A DNA stretch of 64,000 nt from an uncultured Ruminococcus sp. (GTDB taxonomy: Bacteria > Bacillota > Clostridia > Oscillospirales > Acutalibacteraceae): NCBI GenBank assembly GCA_902776975.1, contig CACYSI010000004.1, positions 1 through 64,000 of the forward strand, read 5' to 3'. A program made the position numbers and the translations under genes. This document shows, in pieces, positions 63,986 through 64,000 of this stretch. Numbering within the stretch: position 1 is the first letter of the stretch; each line of letters starts with the position of its first letter. Under the pieces are notes generated by a model. The model saw nothing but the letters and a program-made list of their open reading frames with translations, searched no databases and was not told the DNA's origin.

Positions 63986-64000
63986 ATGTCGTTAGGCAGT
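63986..64000 (+). CDS. Start of a gene cut by the window end
   Basis: ATG 63986 with GAGGTGAG upstream and a strong promoter 47 bases before. Only MSLGS is visible, so no product can be named. Confidence 0.7.

Overview
The window looks like a chromosomal segment of an anaerobic, Gram-positive gut or rumen Firmicute close to Ruminococcus (Oscillospiraceae). The reasons are the core gene orders ctsR-mcsA-mcsB-clpC and gdpP-rplI-dnaB-tilS-hpt-ftsH, strong sigma-A type promoters and AGGAGG ribosome binding sites, [FeFe]-hydrogenase maturases, and two secreted proteins ending in type I dockerins, the modules that attach enzymes to cellulosome- or amylosome-type scaffolds. Genus is an inference. 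I saw no rRNA, tRNA, CRISPR array, prophage or insertion sequence.

Layout. 0-8.3 kb (minus): a 2136-residue dockerin protein (SGNH hydrolase, two papain-like modules, five helical repeats) behind an acyl-CoA-ligase-type gene. 8.7-14.8 kb (minus): SpoIIE-type phosphatase, glycogen branching enzyme, a possible 41-residue membrane protein, rmuC and an S1-domain protein. 15.0-18.7 kb (plus): two lipoprotein cyclophilins, a zinc-ribbon membrane protein and a HAD phosphatase. 18.9-24.3 kb (minus): an Mbeg1-like hydrolase and the polyamine operon potABCD. 24.5-31.5 kb (plus): a surface-polymer cassette (ABC-2 exporter, SDR-LicD fusion, TarI and TarJ) followed by a leucine-rich-repeat dockerin protein. 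31.8-36.6 kb (minus): the CtsR heat-shock operon with its operator. 36.6-42 kb (minus): an amino-acid ABC importer, gap and a DUF1846 protein. 42-45 kb: a metalloprotease facing an ABC-2 exporter that carries its own HTH-AbrB regulator. 45-57.8 kb (minus): uvrA, ftsH, hpt, tilS, dnaB, rplI, gdpP and rnj. 58-59.3 kb: rnhA and nrdR. 59.3-62.6 kb (minus): hydF, hydG and a TM1266-type regulator behind a structured leader. 62.7 kb to the end (plus): a membrane acyltransferase, then the first five codons of another gene.

How the parts work together. TarI and TarJ should make CDP-ribitol, the LicD domain is the natural transferase for it, and the ABC-2 exporter would move the lipid-linked product. 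This resembles the human ISPD/fukutin pathway in bacterial form. HydF and HydG build the hydrogenase H-cluster, and a transcription terminator in front of the operon suggests conditional control by RNA. The CtsR operon couples protein-arginine phosphorylation (McsA/McsB) to ClpC proteolysis. NrdR appears to repress its own promoter.

The least explained items are the hyd leader RNA, the SDR-LicD fusion, the duplicated papain-like modules in the giant dockerin protein, and several families of extragenic palindromes and ACCAACTA-rich tracts.
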